A stretch of 64,000 nucleotides of DNA from Pinus tabuliformis (GCA_031772625.1 CM062820.1:316170783-316234782), one strand, 5' to 3'. Counted from the first letter of the stretch, positions 46,468-57,580 are shown. Program-made: numbers and translations. Notes: a model not told the origin generated them from the letters alone.

Positions 46468-46683
46468 TTTTTTTAATTTTTTTTTTAAAAAATTCAAATT
46501 TTCTAATGTTTTGGGCAAAATATTGTTTTGGCCATATCTCCCTCATACGGCGACCGTTTTCCGAACCGTTTGCGGCGCCGGAATCGGGAGCACGAGCACT
46601 TTCCAGTCGTTCAGATGTGAACCAGTTCTGAGCACTTTGAATTTTGAGCATTTTTACAACACCTAGGACTTGAGCACCTGATC

Positions 46684-47172
46684 AGTTCCTATGTTGTAGT
46701 CTTCAATGTCTGTTTTTGGAGGTTCCATTTGAGGTTTCTTTGGAATATCATTGAAATTAAAGAGATCTTCCAAAGGCGTTAATCCTTTGGGTAAATGATT
46801 ATCTTTCAAATCGATAATTTCAGTTTCTCCTTCAATGATCTCATCAATATCTGTTTCTTTAAGCTCTTGTATTTCCTCTTTGGTGAATCTTGTTGGATGA
46901 AGCATTTGAGTCACATTTTCTACTGAAATGTCTGTTTCTATCCGATTTGCTGGATCAATTTCACTGACTGTATCTCCATCAAATTTAGTGCTGGAAAATT
47001 CCTCTTCTAGCGTCAAAAAATTGTTGATCTGGTCATCACTTTCAAACACTTTCCAGGTCTTCATATTATCAGGTATGGCTGGCCTATGTCTAATTTCTAC
47101 TGTGAATTGGTGATTTGGTTCAAATGGAAATTTACAGGTGCTGGCAAACATTGCTAGGCTATGAGCTTGCAA
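46684..47172 (-). pseudogene. Element D linker between second RNase H and RT
   Basis: The open frame begins with an RNase H tail (QAHSLAMFAST) and becomes acidic (IDEIIEGETEIIDLKDNHLP), ending in DYNIGTD at the insertion. In the QAHSLA segment the expected final catalytic Asp (as in ADxLA) is His. Confidence 0.7.
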
Positions 47173-47175
47173 GTT

Positions 47176-47868
47176 CTATTTTCTCGGGATTTTGGCAAGC
47201 TGAGTTTCCAGAAACGTATTTAGGATCTCTATGGCTGTTCCTCTGTATTTTCTCAATCTGGGATCATTTGTCAAGAACTTCCCTTTTATCTGTTGAATGA
47301 TTAAATCAGAATCTCCTAGGACTAACACTTTAGTTGCTCCCAATTTCTTCAGCAGTTTAAGACCTAGCAATAGAGCTTCATATTCAGCCATATTATTAGT
47401 GCATCTAAGATTTAATCTATAGGCATGGCCTTTAGCATGATTGTTTTCAAGATTGTGCACCCAGATTCCTGCTCCAGCTCCTAGTTTGTTAACAGAACCA
47501 TCGAATTCTAAGTACCAAAGGATTTCGTGTTTATGATTTGTATCTGAAGTTTCAAGGATGTGTTTATCAAGGAGATCTGGTTTTTCAGTTTCTTCTGATT
47601 TATCTGATTTTTCATGATTTTCAACATTTTCTTGGATTGGGACACTAGTCTTTTCATTTGTTGTTTCTTCTGTTTCAGCTGCTAGAACCTTTATTGCATG
47701 TGGGGGACCAATTTTAGCATTGTAAAGGATAAAGGAATCCATATCTGAATGTACTAAGTAGATAGGGAAATTTTGAGGTTTCTTTTGACTACTTACTACA
47801 TACTTCATTAAGGTTTCTCTGTATAGTCTTTTTGGTTGACCAAACACTGAAATAGTAGCATAAGACAT
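47176..47868 (-). pseudogene. Element D archaeal-like RNase H upstream of RT
   Basis: The frame holds a spacer and then a clean RNase H fold: WYLEFDGSVNKLGAGAGIWV (first Asp), CTNNMAEYEALLLGL (Glu), KVLVLGDSDLIIQQIKGKF (Asp). NNMAEYEAL and GDSDLIIQQ are hallmarks of the second, archaeal-like RNase H gained by Tat elements. It lies between protease and RT, whereas many Tat elements carry it after the gypsy RNase H. The frame ends at PRK and the last catalytic Asp is His in the next frame piece. Confidence 0.82.
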
Positions 47869-47901
47869 GTCTAATTGTAAAGATCCTTGAAGCTTTGCAC
47901 C

Positions 47902-48240
47902 CTAAGATGTAGACAATAGCATACCATACTTTGGAGTAATATCAACTACTACTATGTCCATTAAGATGGTTTTGGCAGGATATTGGACTAGTGACACACA
48001 TAAATCTTTGATTAAACCCAAACATTTGACCTGACTTGAATCAAAAGAGAAAAGATCTTTATATGGCCTGGTGATGTCAAGGTCAAGTTTTTCCATTACA
48101 GATTTAGGCATTAAGTTATGGGAAGCACCAGAATTGAACATGGCGTTATGGAGTATCTTATCATGTATTTTTAAAGCCACATAAAAAGGAGGAACTTGTC
48201 CCTCTACTGTTTTTCCATTTACTTCAGGGCCAAATATCAA
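47902..48240 (-). pseudogene. Element D protease
   Basis: Retropepsin-like: the active-site region reads AMFNSGASHNLMPKSVMEKL, with Asn in place of the catalytic Asp of D-S-G. The later strand is VVVDITPKYGMLLS. A single-base change would explain the loss. Flanked by a short charged linker (48267-48494). Confidence 0.8.
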
Positions 48241-48499
48241 TTCCGGCTGGTCATCAAAAACATTAATTAATCTTCTGAATCCTCGTTCACTGAAATTTTG
48301 AGTAATCTTCTTATTTGACTTCTGTAGACATCATGTTTAGCTAATTCTGATAATGGAACAACTATCTTTGGTTTGCCTACTTCTGTCTCAAGATTGAAAG
48401 GTTTTTCGATCTGAGTTTTTGTAATTTGGACAGCTGAATTTTCTGCTTTTTTGTCTTCCTCAGGAATGGAATTATGGGCTGCAATTGTTTCCAAATCAT

Positions 48500-49784
48500 A
48501 TTCTAGAGGCTTTTCTTATTTTTCTTTAGCAGGGATAATAGTGGAAGGTTTTCTGTTAGGTGGCTGATTGTCTGATATATCTTCAACAATTGGCTTATTT
48601 GGGTTAGGATCTGTTTTGGACAGAATATGTACAGGGGTGTTATTGATCTTACCTTTGTTAGGCTGTTTGGTATCTTTCTATTTGCTGCTTTTAGGGACAT
48701 CTATTTTTCTGCTCCTTAGATTGTATTGTTTGTGGACTTCATAAATGGTTGTATCATATCCCTCCCTAAAGTCAAATGATTCACTTGACTGAGTTTGGAA
48801 TTGTTCAAGAATGTTAGCTTCTTGATCTTCTCGAGTCAAGAAAACTTGTTGTTCATTGTTGAGTCCCATCAGATTAATTTGAGTGTCTTCTTCTGATTCA
48901 TCAGAAGTTGAGGCTTCAGCATAATTCTCTTGAAATGGGGGCCTAATGTTTTGGCCAGGCCCTGTGTTTCCAGTGATAGGATTTTGATTCTTCCTGAAAT
49001 TAATATTTCTTCTCACATTTCTTGGTTGACCATCCCAAAGAGATTTTCTCTCGATTGTTTCTACTTTATCTCCAATTCTATCCATTCTTTTAATGATAAC
49101 ATCTAATTTCTGTTCTATGGCAGAAGGTTCTTCTTTGAAAGGTATCCTTCTTTCAGCTCTGGCTCTAGATCGTTTAGATATCAGGTTGGCCTCCACACTG
49201 ACAGCTATACTCTACATTTCTTTTAAGTTTCTAGGAGCTCTTTCCCTGAGTTTGTATGGCATATCAGAATCAAATGCATCAGGGAATTTAATCAAGGCCA
49301 AATCTGGAGGAGGTCTGAGATTCCGAGGAATAGCATTGTAGATACTATTGAATCTGGTACAGTAATCTTGGATAGTTTCTTGTGTGCCTCTTCTTAGGTT
49401 TTCATATTCTGATAAAATGTGGAGAGGGTCTTTCTTCTTTTCCCATCTGTTCAAGAAGCTCTGATAAAGAGCTTGTGGGTCATTGATATTGTTTGTAGGG
49501 AGGGCTCTAAACCAAGTTTAAACATCTCCAGTTAAACTTTGAATAAATACTTTCATTCTTACATCATCATCATCAATCTCATAGTTTTCAAAATAGTCAG
49601 TCATTTTCTTGGTATGTTGTTGAGCTGTGTAAGTGCCAGTACCGTTAAAATAAGTGATTTTGCTTTGATAGTCTTGAGGCATAGCCCCTGGATTTGCTGG
49701 TAAGTTTGGGGGAGTATATCGGTTTGCCATGGTTGTAGAAATAACTGTGACAACTGGAGCAGTACGGATGACAATGGGAATGTA
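48500..49784 (-). pseudogene. Element D gag
   Basis: The gag domain reads SKITYFNGTGTYTAQQHTKK, then DVRMKVFIQSLTGDV, WFRALP, YQSFLNRWEKKKDPLHILSE and TQETIQDYCTRFNSIYNAIP. It has a probable Met start at 49730 (MANRYTPPNLP). A basic linker with KLDVIIKRMDRIGDKVE (a coiled-coil candidate) follows at 49196-48678. A stop lies at 49518. No zinc knuckle was seen. Confidence 0.78.
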
Positions 49785-49884
49785 NNNNNNNNNNNNNNNN
49801 NNNNNNNNNNNNNNNNNNNNNNNNNNNNNNNNNNNNNNNNNNNNNNNNNNNNNNNNNNNNNNNNNNNNNNNNNNNNNNNNNNNN
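49785..49884. other. Assembly gap, exactly 100 N
   Basis: A run of 100 N, the conventional placeholder for unknown length. Left is the gag start of D; right is the RNase H/integrase boundary of E. Frames read across it are meaningless. Confidence 0.99.
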
Positions 49885-49959
49885 ATCGATACCATGACGG
49901 TAAAGGTGTCGCCAATGATTCTGTTAATCTTTGGCTTGATATCAAATACGTCGTTGTTG

Positions 49960-50560
49960 TGAGCGATAGGTATTAGGCCAGAAAGTTTGGGTTTGGAGAT
50001 AGATCAGTATATCTCCATACCAAGGGTTAGATGACGAAATCAAAAACAGAGACTCATCTGGAATTGATGGTTCCGTTGTTGAGTCGATATCGGTAAAGGG
50101 AAGGTCGCAAAGAAGCTCGACAAAAACTAGAGATTTCTTTGACTTCGCTTTGATGAATTCCAAATCAAATTCCTGCAAAATGACAATCCATTTCGAATAA
50201 TTGACCCCCAACAATTGACGTGACAAGATGCATGTCATAAGGTTGCAATCTGAAATGACAGTGGTCTTTCAGAGTAGGATATAATGGCGAAATATATGTA
50301 CAGCTTGAATGGTAGGCAAAGCTAACTTTTTGACGTAACAGTACTTAACTTTTGTATCATTGAGATTGCAACTCAAATAATAGCTAAGATGTTCAATACC
50401 ATCTTATTCTTGGACTAAAACCATGGCAATGGTTGTATCTGTAGCGACGAGATACAGGAAATAGTTGTTTTGATAATTAGGGGCATACATTAATGATGCC
50501 TGGATCAGGGTATTGTTGAGAGCATCAAAGGAAGCTTGCGCAACCTGGTCCCAATGGAAG
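49960..50560 (-). pseudogene. Element E RNase H and integrase junction
   Basis: Readable pieces are FLYLVATDTTIAMVLVQE, LPTIQAVHIFRHYIL, MTCILSRQLLGVNYSKW and FDLEFIKAKSKKSLVF, the end of a gypsy RNase H. The later part reads NPWYGDILIYLQT and ends in YQAKDQQNH and LYRHGID, the approach to the integrase zinc domain. No archaeal-like RNase H lies between. Confidence 0.78.
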
Positions 50561-51560
50561 GGAATTCCCTTTTTCAAAAGACAAGTAAATCATTTAGCCA
50601 TTTTGGCATAGTTGGGAATGAATCTCCTTAGAAAGTTAGCCTTCCCTTGGATTCTCTTTAACTGAAGTAGATTGGAAGGTTGGGGCAGATCAAGAATTTG
50701 CTTAACCTTCAAGGGGTCAAGTCGAATTCCTTCTTTATTCACTACGAAACCAAGAAAATGATCAGAACCAACACAAAACACACATTTATGTGGATTGAGT
50801 CGAATTTTGTATTGTCAGCACCGTAAAAAGATGGCCCTTAGATGTTGCAGGTGATCAACCTGTTTCTGTGAATGAGCAGGTAAATCATCTAGATAGGGTT
50901 GAACAATGTGTTTGATGTCGTGGAAGGCATAATTCATTGCCCTCTGAAAAGTTGTCCCATCCTTCTTCAAACCAAAAGTTATTTTCCTATATGTGAATGT
51001 GCCCCTAGGACAAATAAAGGTAGTTTTATATTGGTCTTCTAGGAATATATTGATCTGATTTAGTTGGAAAATCCATCCATAAATGAAAATATTTCACATC
51101 TAGCACAGTCATCAATTATCTGGTCAATAAAGGGAGTGGGATAGTTGCCTTTTGGACAAGAATTATTAACATCCCTATAATCAACACACACTTGTATTGT
51201 TCCTTGTTTCTTCATGATTGGAACAAGATTGGAAACCCAATCAGTAAGAGGAATGGGGTATATGAAACCAACATGCAAAAGTTTTCAATTTCTACTTTTA
51301 TGGCAGCAGCCTTCCTCGAATGAATAGGATGAAGGCACTATCATACTAGTTTGACATCAGTATACATTTTAATCTCATGTTCAACTATACTAGAATCAAT
51401 ACATGGCATTTCCTCGTATGACCAAGAAAATATATTACTAAATTCATGAAAAAGAGCACAGTAAGTTTCAAGTTCCGATGGAGAACAAGATTTGCCAACA
51501 TGGATGTTTTCTACAATTCTAGGTTTGGTCGAAATGTTGATAGAAATGTTTTCTTCGATA
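50561..51560 (-). pseudogene. Element E reverse transcriptase
   Basis: Fingers (51278-51060) read WVSNLVPIMKKQGTIQVCVD, YRDVNNSCPKGNYPTPFIDQ and SFMDGFSN. The palm has FGLKKDGTTFQRAMNYAF and the active site VQPYLDDLPAHSQ, with both Asp kept. The connection (50781-50590) has FLGFVVNKEGIRLDPLKV and RRFIPNYAKMA. The CPK/CPKG.YPTPFID block is typical of Tat-lineage RT. Several TAG stops are present. Confidence 0.88.
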
Positions 51561-51571
51561 TTTGAAAATTT

Positions 51572-52110
51572 TCATTTGGAACTGACTGTGTCTATAAATA
51601 CAGAATTTGAAAGGAAATCAACAATTGAAGGGTGATTTAGTTCATTTGAAATATCTTCTATGTGATCTAGAAGATGGTATCGGTGATGATAATCTGCCCA
51701 TGGTTCTTCTTCTATAATCATTGATCGGATGATTCCTTCATCAGTAGAAAATATACGTGAAAAAGGATCAGAGGAAGTACCATATTCTAACGAACGATCA
51801 ATCCATACAATTTGTGATGATGGATTTGGATTTGTTGCACAAGCCAATAATATTGATTGCTATGCAAGCTCAATGAGGCTTAGTGGAATGGTTTCATTAC
51901 GCATATCAACTTTGGAATTATTGGAATTATACCATGAATCAGATGAAGTGGAAGATATCATGTTACAAGTCTCAACTTTTGCAACTTTCGCCATTTGTGA
52001 TGGTGATGGTAGTGAAAAGGTACCCATTAGGGAAGAATCTTTGAAGAGACCTACTCCAACATTATGAAGAGATAGCGAGGGTCCGTGAACTACGGAACGC
52101 TTCCAGTTGC
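51572..52110 (-). pseudogene. Element E linker between protease and RT
   Basis: The frame 51847-51572 is acidic and has no known domain. The upstream part is broken by stops. Confidence 0.5.
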
Positions 52111-52644
52111 CTATGAACTAGAGGTGAAGAAGGTGAGTTGATCGATCACTGTGATTTCGCCTTTATTAGGGAAATAAATCATACGAAAGTATGTAGAAAC
52201 CACAATGGCCATAGTGTAAACCCATGGTATTCCTAGTAAAATGTTGTAGTCAAGGGGTCCGTCAACGACCTCAACTTCAACCGTTACAGTTTCCCCCCCT
52301 AGTTCTATCTGTGGGTTACTTAAAATTCCACAAGGTTTATAAGTGTGACCGCCAAAAGCTTTTAACGTTGTAGGTGATTGTGACAAAGGTGGTGAACCAA
52401 TTTTTTTCCAACAATTCATTGACATGATACACTTAGATGCACCCTCGTCAACAATGGTCTGGTGAACAAGTTTATTCAAAGCCTTTACTTGGATCAAGAA
52501 AGCTAATTGTGTTGGTAATTGTCGCGTATAACTCACATCGTTAAAAAGCACAAGATTGGAATCTGTTGGATCAATTCCACCAATTGTTGACAATAAAGCC
52601 TGCTCTTGGGAGGCACAATTTTGAAGCACCTCAAGCGTCAACAT
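52111..52644 (-). pseudogene. Element E protease
   Basis: The 177-residue open frame has the retropepsin region TIVDEGASKCIMSMNCWKKI, with D-E-G in place of D-S-G. A strand PQIELGGETVTVEVEVVDG follows, then the motif YNILLGIPWVYTM. The order and the GGETV...DYNILLG.PWV pattern are typical of Tat/Athila-type proteases. Confidence 0.82.
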
Positions 52645-53900
52645 AGCAGAAGGTGACTAAGCCAAATATTCTACTATGTTATTTTACACTGCTCGAGCTC
52701 GAGGGTTGAATGTAGATTTATGGGCAACTCCCTTAGGTGGTTTTATTGTTAACTCTGGTGCAATGGGTGGTGGAATGGAATCAGAAAAAGTCGAAGTTGA
52801 AGCATTGGGTTGATATGTAGCCTGGTTATTCAACGATGATGATGGTTACCGTAATATTTACTTCGTGTAGTCACCAAAACATCAGTTTTAGGCTTAGTGG
52901 TGGATAGCGTAAGCACTTGTGAAGTGGAAGCATGATTTGTAGCAACCAAATGAGTCTCTAGGTTTGGAAATGGGTCCGTCAACACAGTGGATGCACTAGA
53001 AGTCTTGAGAAGTTTTGAGACTTCAAAGCAGTGAGGAAAGTCTCGTGTAAAGTGCTACTCATTACAAATTAAACATGGGTAATGAGGTTTCCTATCCAGA
53101 GAAGAGGAATCAGATGATTTCTGTTGAGGGGGAGGATTTTGTTTCTTCTTGGTTTTCCCATTTTTCTTGCTTCCAGGTTGCTTTTCATTTTTACCTTTGT
53201 TAGATAACATGACATTTATTTCGGAGGAAAGTGTATTATCAAATGCACTAGAAGTTTGATTTGAAATAGAAAGTGTTTGACCAGATGGTCTACTTGTTGT
53301 TTATGTGCTAGAAGAACCTATCACATTGTCACCGGCATGAGAGTCCTTACTGGATGGATGTGGCAGAATAGTAAAAGCTGGCCTAGGTTCATTTAGAACC
53401 TTATCATAGAGCATGCCAAACTGGGTGTAAATCAAGTTGAATTATTGGGCACGAGAAATTACTTGCTCTTCAGTAAAAAATAATTCTTTAGCGACATCCT
53501 CAGTGATAGATGGCAACAAGGATTTGATAAACCACTCAGCAAAAAGCTGATCAGGAAAAAATGTTTTGACCATTCAATGATGACAACGCCACTCATGAAT
53601 ATGATCAAAAATGTGAGTAGCAGTGGTCTATTTAAAGTTGGTCAACAATTCCGTTCTAGTTTCATATCTGATGGGTAACCAGACGTGGGTTAGAAATGTA
53701 GTGGCTAAGGATTTGAAGTTGTCAAATGAAGCTTGTGGTAATTCAATATACCACTTTGCAGCCGAACTAGTAAGTGTTCATTGGAAAAGACGTAGTCTAA
53801 CTGAATCATCATTTAGGGAGTTGGATGAACACCATAAATGAAAAGTCATAACGTGGGTGGACGGATCTTCTCCAAGATTTCCATTGAACTTAGGAATATC
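52645..53900 (-). pseudogene. Element E gag core and zinc knuckle
   Basis: The gag domain reads PKFNGNLGEDPSTHVMTFHL, WCSSNSLNDDSVRLRLFQ, then AAKWYIELP (53770-53750) and FLTHVWLPIRYETRTELL. Its lysine-rich tail leads to CLICNEXHFTRDFPHC near 53080, a CCHC knuckle whose X is a stop codon. The WYIEL block is the common plant gypsy gag signature. Confidence 0.8.
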
Positions 53901-53984
53901 AGAAGGAAATTTATGAGGAATCATCGGCCAGCAAGGTGCATAAAGAATGGGATCATTGGTAAGACGATTTAAATCTGATAATTC

Positions 53985-55320
53985 AAGTGTTGCAACAAAA
54001 GGGAACTGTCGGTTTAGGTGGTTGAGTGTAACTAGGGTAAGATGGAATAGGTCTTTGCATACCAGCATAATGAATCTGTTGTTGGTAACCTTGATAGGTG
54101 TAGGTTTGTTGAGAAAATCTGGTATAAGGTGGTTGCTGGGAACTAGGATAAATTTTTTGTTGTCCAAACCGAGCATAATCTTGTTGACTAGGACCTCGGT
54201 AAACTTATTGTTGACCAAACCCAACATAGGCTTGTTTACCAGGACCTAGGTAAACTTGTTGTTGACCAAACCTAGCATAGGATTGTTGACCAAGTCCAAG
54301 ATAAGTTTGGTACTGTTGGAATTGTTGTTATTGATATTGAGGTTGCCATGGTTTTTGATGTAATAGTTTTTGCCCACCAATGTAAGTTTGACCAGGTTGT
54401 GAATAAATTAGACCAGTATAAGTCTGAGTCATCCCAATTAATGGTAAAATAACCTGAGGTTGTTGGATTCTAGGCACAAATGGCTGTTGTAAAACGACCT
54501 GAGAAGAATGAGTCTGTAGACTTGAAACGTGAGGGTCAAAGGTTGAAGGACCAGCTTACAAAGGTTGAGATTCAATCAACTGAGCTTGCGACTGTGGTAA
54601 AGCCGTAACAACAGGCATAGTAGGTATGGATGGAACAGATTGCATTGGTTGTGATGGATACACAAGCCTTGGTTGAACAGGAATTGTAAGTTGCCATTGA
54701 CAAATAATCATTCCAAAATAAGTTGGACCTAAAGATGATGGTATACTGCCATATGATTTCCCCCAAAAAATGGAGGATAAGAATATTTGGCATATTGTTC
54801 TCCATATGGAGGTAATCCAATGTAAATTGGATACATTAGACAGTAACCAGATGGACTAGCTTGATATTGACTTGATGGATCAAATTGTTCAGTATTCGTA
54901 AGTGAAGAACCAGGTAAAATTCCTGTGGACGACATGGGTGAATACCATGGACTAGAAGAAACACCAGAGTGAGTTCCAGATAATGATTGGTAACCTGGTG
55001 GTACGGACGGAACACCATATAGATGTGACTCAGATTTTGTGTTAAACATCGAAGAAGTAGCGACAGTAGATGCTTTCGTATCTGTAACAGATGATACAAT
55101 CTGGGATGTTGTTCCAACCATAGTCAAATGACCCAATAAAAGTCCTAATGAATCTATGGGAGTTTGAAAGTAAACAAGATCAAAAGGGGCAGTAAACTGA
55201 GGAGAATAAGGATAACGATAAAGCCCTGGTCCAAAACGAGTTGGATTTCTAGGTGTTTCTTCTTTAGATTCCTCTTCAATACTAATCAAACTACGTGGAA
55301 GGATTTCACCTTCAGGTTTG
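53985..55320 (-). pseudogene. Element E gag amino-terminal Gln/Tyr/Pro-rich region
   Basis: In the minus-strand gag frame the stretch 54300-54100 reads as near-16-residue repeats: YARFGQQQVYLGPGKQ, then AYVGFGQQ, VYRGPSQQ, DYARFGQQKIYPSSQQ. The flanks are rich in Gln, Tyr, Pro and Ser. 55289-54729 is an open 186-residue piece rich in Ser/Pro/Tyr. Low-complexity Q/Y composition resembles prion-like regions that can phase-separate; that role is inference. No enzymatic domain. Confidence 0.65.
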
Positions 55321-55484
55321 TAATAGATTTTTGGTGTTTGACTCTACGGTAAAGGGGAAGTCTCAACAGTTACAGATGTCTGAGGATAAAATGGTCGATC
55401 ATCTTCCAGTATGGGAACAACTTTTAATTGTTCAACTTCGAGATCCAAGTGTTTTGGTAAAATAACAACAGGTTCAAAATGAGT

Positions 55485-55907
55485 TTATTGAACAACCTTT
55501 GGTTCAGAAGTAAATTTTGGTTGAACTGTGATATTTTGGGGACCAACTTCCCGTTGAATATATTGAAGTTTAGAAGTAATTTCTTGTTGAACAACTTTGG
55601 GTTGAGTTTCAACTTCTTGTTGGACAACTTCAGCTACCGTTTCACTAAGTTCACTTTTAGTGTCCTCAGTTAATTGTAAAGGTTCCACTTCAGTAGCAGA
55701 TGAACTAGTAATTGTAGGAGTAATTGGGGTCACAGTGCTTATTGGTATAAGTGACTCTGGTAAATCAGTTGAAGAACCAAAAGTTTGTGATGTACTGGAC
55801 TCAGTTAAACGAGACTGTTTTTGCCGACTAGGTGTAGCTTCACAGGGTAAAGGTGGTTTACTTGCTGTCCTCCATGAACGACGGGGTAAAGGTTGATGTT
55901 CCTCCAC
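55485..55907 (-). CDS. Element E first ORF, Ser/Thr/Pro and Gln-rich
   Basis: An open 140-residue frame starts at Met 55907 (MEEHQPLPRRSWRT). It is basic at first, then rich in Ser/Thr/Pro and finally in VVQQEV-type repeats (VQQEVETQPKVVQQEI). It is probably the amino end of the gag polyprotein, as the sense continues with stops into the Q/Y-rich region. No known domain. Confidence 0.5.
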   Translation of the reverse strand: MEEHQPLPRRSWRTASKPPLPCEATPSRQKQSRLTESSTSQTFGSSTDLPESLIPISTVTPITPTITSSSATEVEPLQLTEDTKSELSETVAEVVQQEVETQPKVVQQEITSKLQYIQREVGPQNITVQPKFTSEPKVVQ

Positions 55908-56129
55908 GATTGATGATTGATTTTATAAAAAAAAGAAACAAACAAAAAGAGGGTAATCTAGGCAAAAGGATTACCAAGCAACTGTGAACTACAATATAAT
56001 GCCTTAGTAAACCAAGGAATTAACATACATGCAAAGAATCTCCACGAATGTTGTGTTCGGTGTATCATAGCATACAAAGAAGTCGACTTGGTTACCTAAT
56101 GATGGATAGAAAGCTAATGTAGTCCTCCC

Positions 56130-56134
56130 ATACA
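56130..56134. repeat. Target-site duplication ATACA, left
   Basis: ATACA precedes TGTTAGG and recurs at 58041-58045 after the 3' LTR. Confidence 0.9.
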
Positions 56135-56169
56135 TGTTAGGATATTCCGACACATAGGATATAGTTAAG
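56135..56169 (+). repeat. Copia 5' LTR remnant, 35 bp
   Basis: Identical over 35 bp to the first bases of the 3' LTR at 57581, then it passes directly into RT coding sequence at AAGGGC. Confidence 0.92.
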
Positions 56170-57507
56170 GGCTTTTCACAGGTTGAAGGCATTGACTACA
56201 CTGAAACCTTCGCCCCTGTTGCCAAAATGAACTCTATCCGCCTTGTTCTTTCCCTTGCTGCCTCTTTAAAATGGGAAGTCCATCAAATGGATGTTAAATC
56301 TGCCTTCTTGCATGGGGACTTGCAGGAAGAAATCTATATGGAACAACCCTTTGGCTTCATACAAACAGACTCCAGCCTTGTGTGTCGACTTAAGAAATCC
56401 CTTTATGGTCTCAAGCAAGCTCCTCGGGCTTGGTATGCCAAAATGGATAGCTTTCTTCTAGAATCTGGCTTTTCTAGGTGTCATTCTGACAATACTGTCT
56501 ACACCAAGAAAGTGGGCAACTCTCTTATCATCCTTGTTCTTTATGTTGATGATCTTATCCTTACTGGTAGTGATCCCAATCTTATAAACCATGTGAAGTC
56601 TATCCTTAAAAGGAAATTTGAAATGACAGACTTAGGACACTTACACTACTTTCTCGGTCTTCAAGTCTTGCAATCCAAGGAGGGTATTTCCCTTTCCCAG
56701 TCCAAGTATGCTTGTGATATTCTTCGTCATTTTCACATGGAAGACTGTAAGCCAGCCCCTTCTCCCTTTCAGTCTGGAGTCAAACTTTCAGTCTCTTGTA
56801 CTTCTCCTGAAGTTGATGCTACCTTATACCGTCAACTTGTCGGAAACTCTTGTATTTAACCCATACTCGTCCTGATCTTTCCTTTGTTGTTGGCCTTGTT
56901 GCTCGTTTTATGCAAAACCCCCGTGAAAGTCATTGGAAAGCAGCTAAAAGAATACTTCGTTATGTTCGAGGTACAGTACAGTTTGGGATTCATTACAGTG
57001 CCAAAGCAGCTCCTCTGTTAGTTGGTTTCACTGATTCTGATTGGGCTGGTGACCCTGATGATCGGAAGTCTACTGCCGGTTATGTCTTCACTCTTGGTTC
57101 AGGACCTATTACATGGGCTTGTAAGAAACAGGCCGCCATCTCTCTTTCGTCAGCAGAAGCAGAGTATCGTGGTGCTGTGGAAGCTAGTAAGGAAGCCTTG
57201 TGGCTTCGTCAGATCCTATCAGAGTTTGGCTTTGAGTAGCAGCATCCAACCACACTTTGGTGTGATAATCAAAGTGCCATTCAGCTATGCAAAGATCCAG
57301 TCCAGCATCAGCGCAGCAAACACATTGAACTACACATGCACTTCATCAGAAAGCTCATTCATGACCATGTTCTTGAAGTGCAATATTGTCCAACAGATGA
57401 TCAGGTTGCAGACATCTTCACAAAGGCTCTCACAGAGGCGAAGTTCACTAAACTTCGATATATGCTTGGAGTTCAGGAAGTTGTCACTAAGGGGGATAGG
57501 CTCTAGT
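56167..57507 (+). pseudogene. Copia pol carboxy-terminal part: RT and RNase H
   Basis: RT is almost complete: GFSQVEGIDYTETFAPVAKM, HQMDVKSAFLHGDLQEEIYM, KSLYGLKQAPRAWYAKMDSF and the active site LVLYVDDLILTGSD. A one-base frameshift near 56849 shifts into RNase H (THTRPDLSFVVGL, GFTDSDWAGDPDDRKSTAGY, SLSSAEAEYRGAVEA). A TAG at 57237 interrupts it before WCDNQSAIQLCKDPV, RSKHIELHMHFIRK and ADIFTKALT. Catalytic residues are kept, so decay is recent. The original start is deleted. Confidence 0.93.
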
Positions 57508-57571
57508 GCCTCCTTCCTTCTCCTATTGTGTCATATTTGTAAATCCTTCAATCCTATCCCAAGTTGTTCTT

Positions 57572-57580
57572 AAGGGGGGA
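57572..57580 (+). promoter_or_regulatory. Copia polypurine tract
   Basis: AAGGGGGGA directly precedes the TG of the 3' LTR. Confidence 0.9.

Larger units (their letters stand above)
45333..46676. mobile_element. 1.34-kb insertion in element D pol, TG...CA ends, 7-bp direct repeat
   Basis: CCTGATC precedes (45326-45332) and follows (46677-46683) the block. Without it the D coding sense continues from YNIGTD straight to the RT start. The block begins TGAATTTG and ends TTGAGCA, so a solo LTR is plausible, but the repeat is 7 bp rather than the usual 5. It contains a tRNA-like segment, bZIP motifs and a GAATATTC array. There are no terminal inverted repeats and no ORF. Confidence 0.65.
39830..49784 (-). 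mobile_element. Tat-like Ty3/gypsy retrotransposon D
   Basis: Minus-strand order is gag, protease, RNase H of the archaeal-like type, RT, gypsy RNase H, integrase, purine tract, 3' LTR. The 5' end including the 5' LTR is lost at the assembly gap. A 1.34-kb insertion separates the linker from RT. Stops and lost catalytic residues show that it is inactive. The left limit is approximate. Confidence 0.82.

Noticed and set aside
49518-49962. Frames running across the N run
   Set aside because: They are translations of unknown bases joining two different elements.
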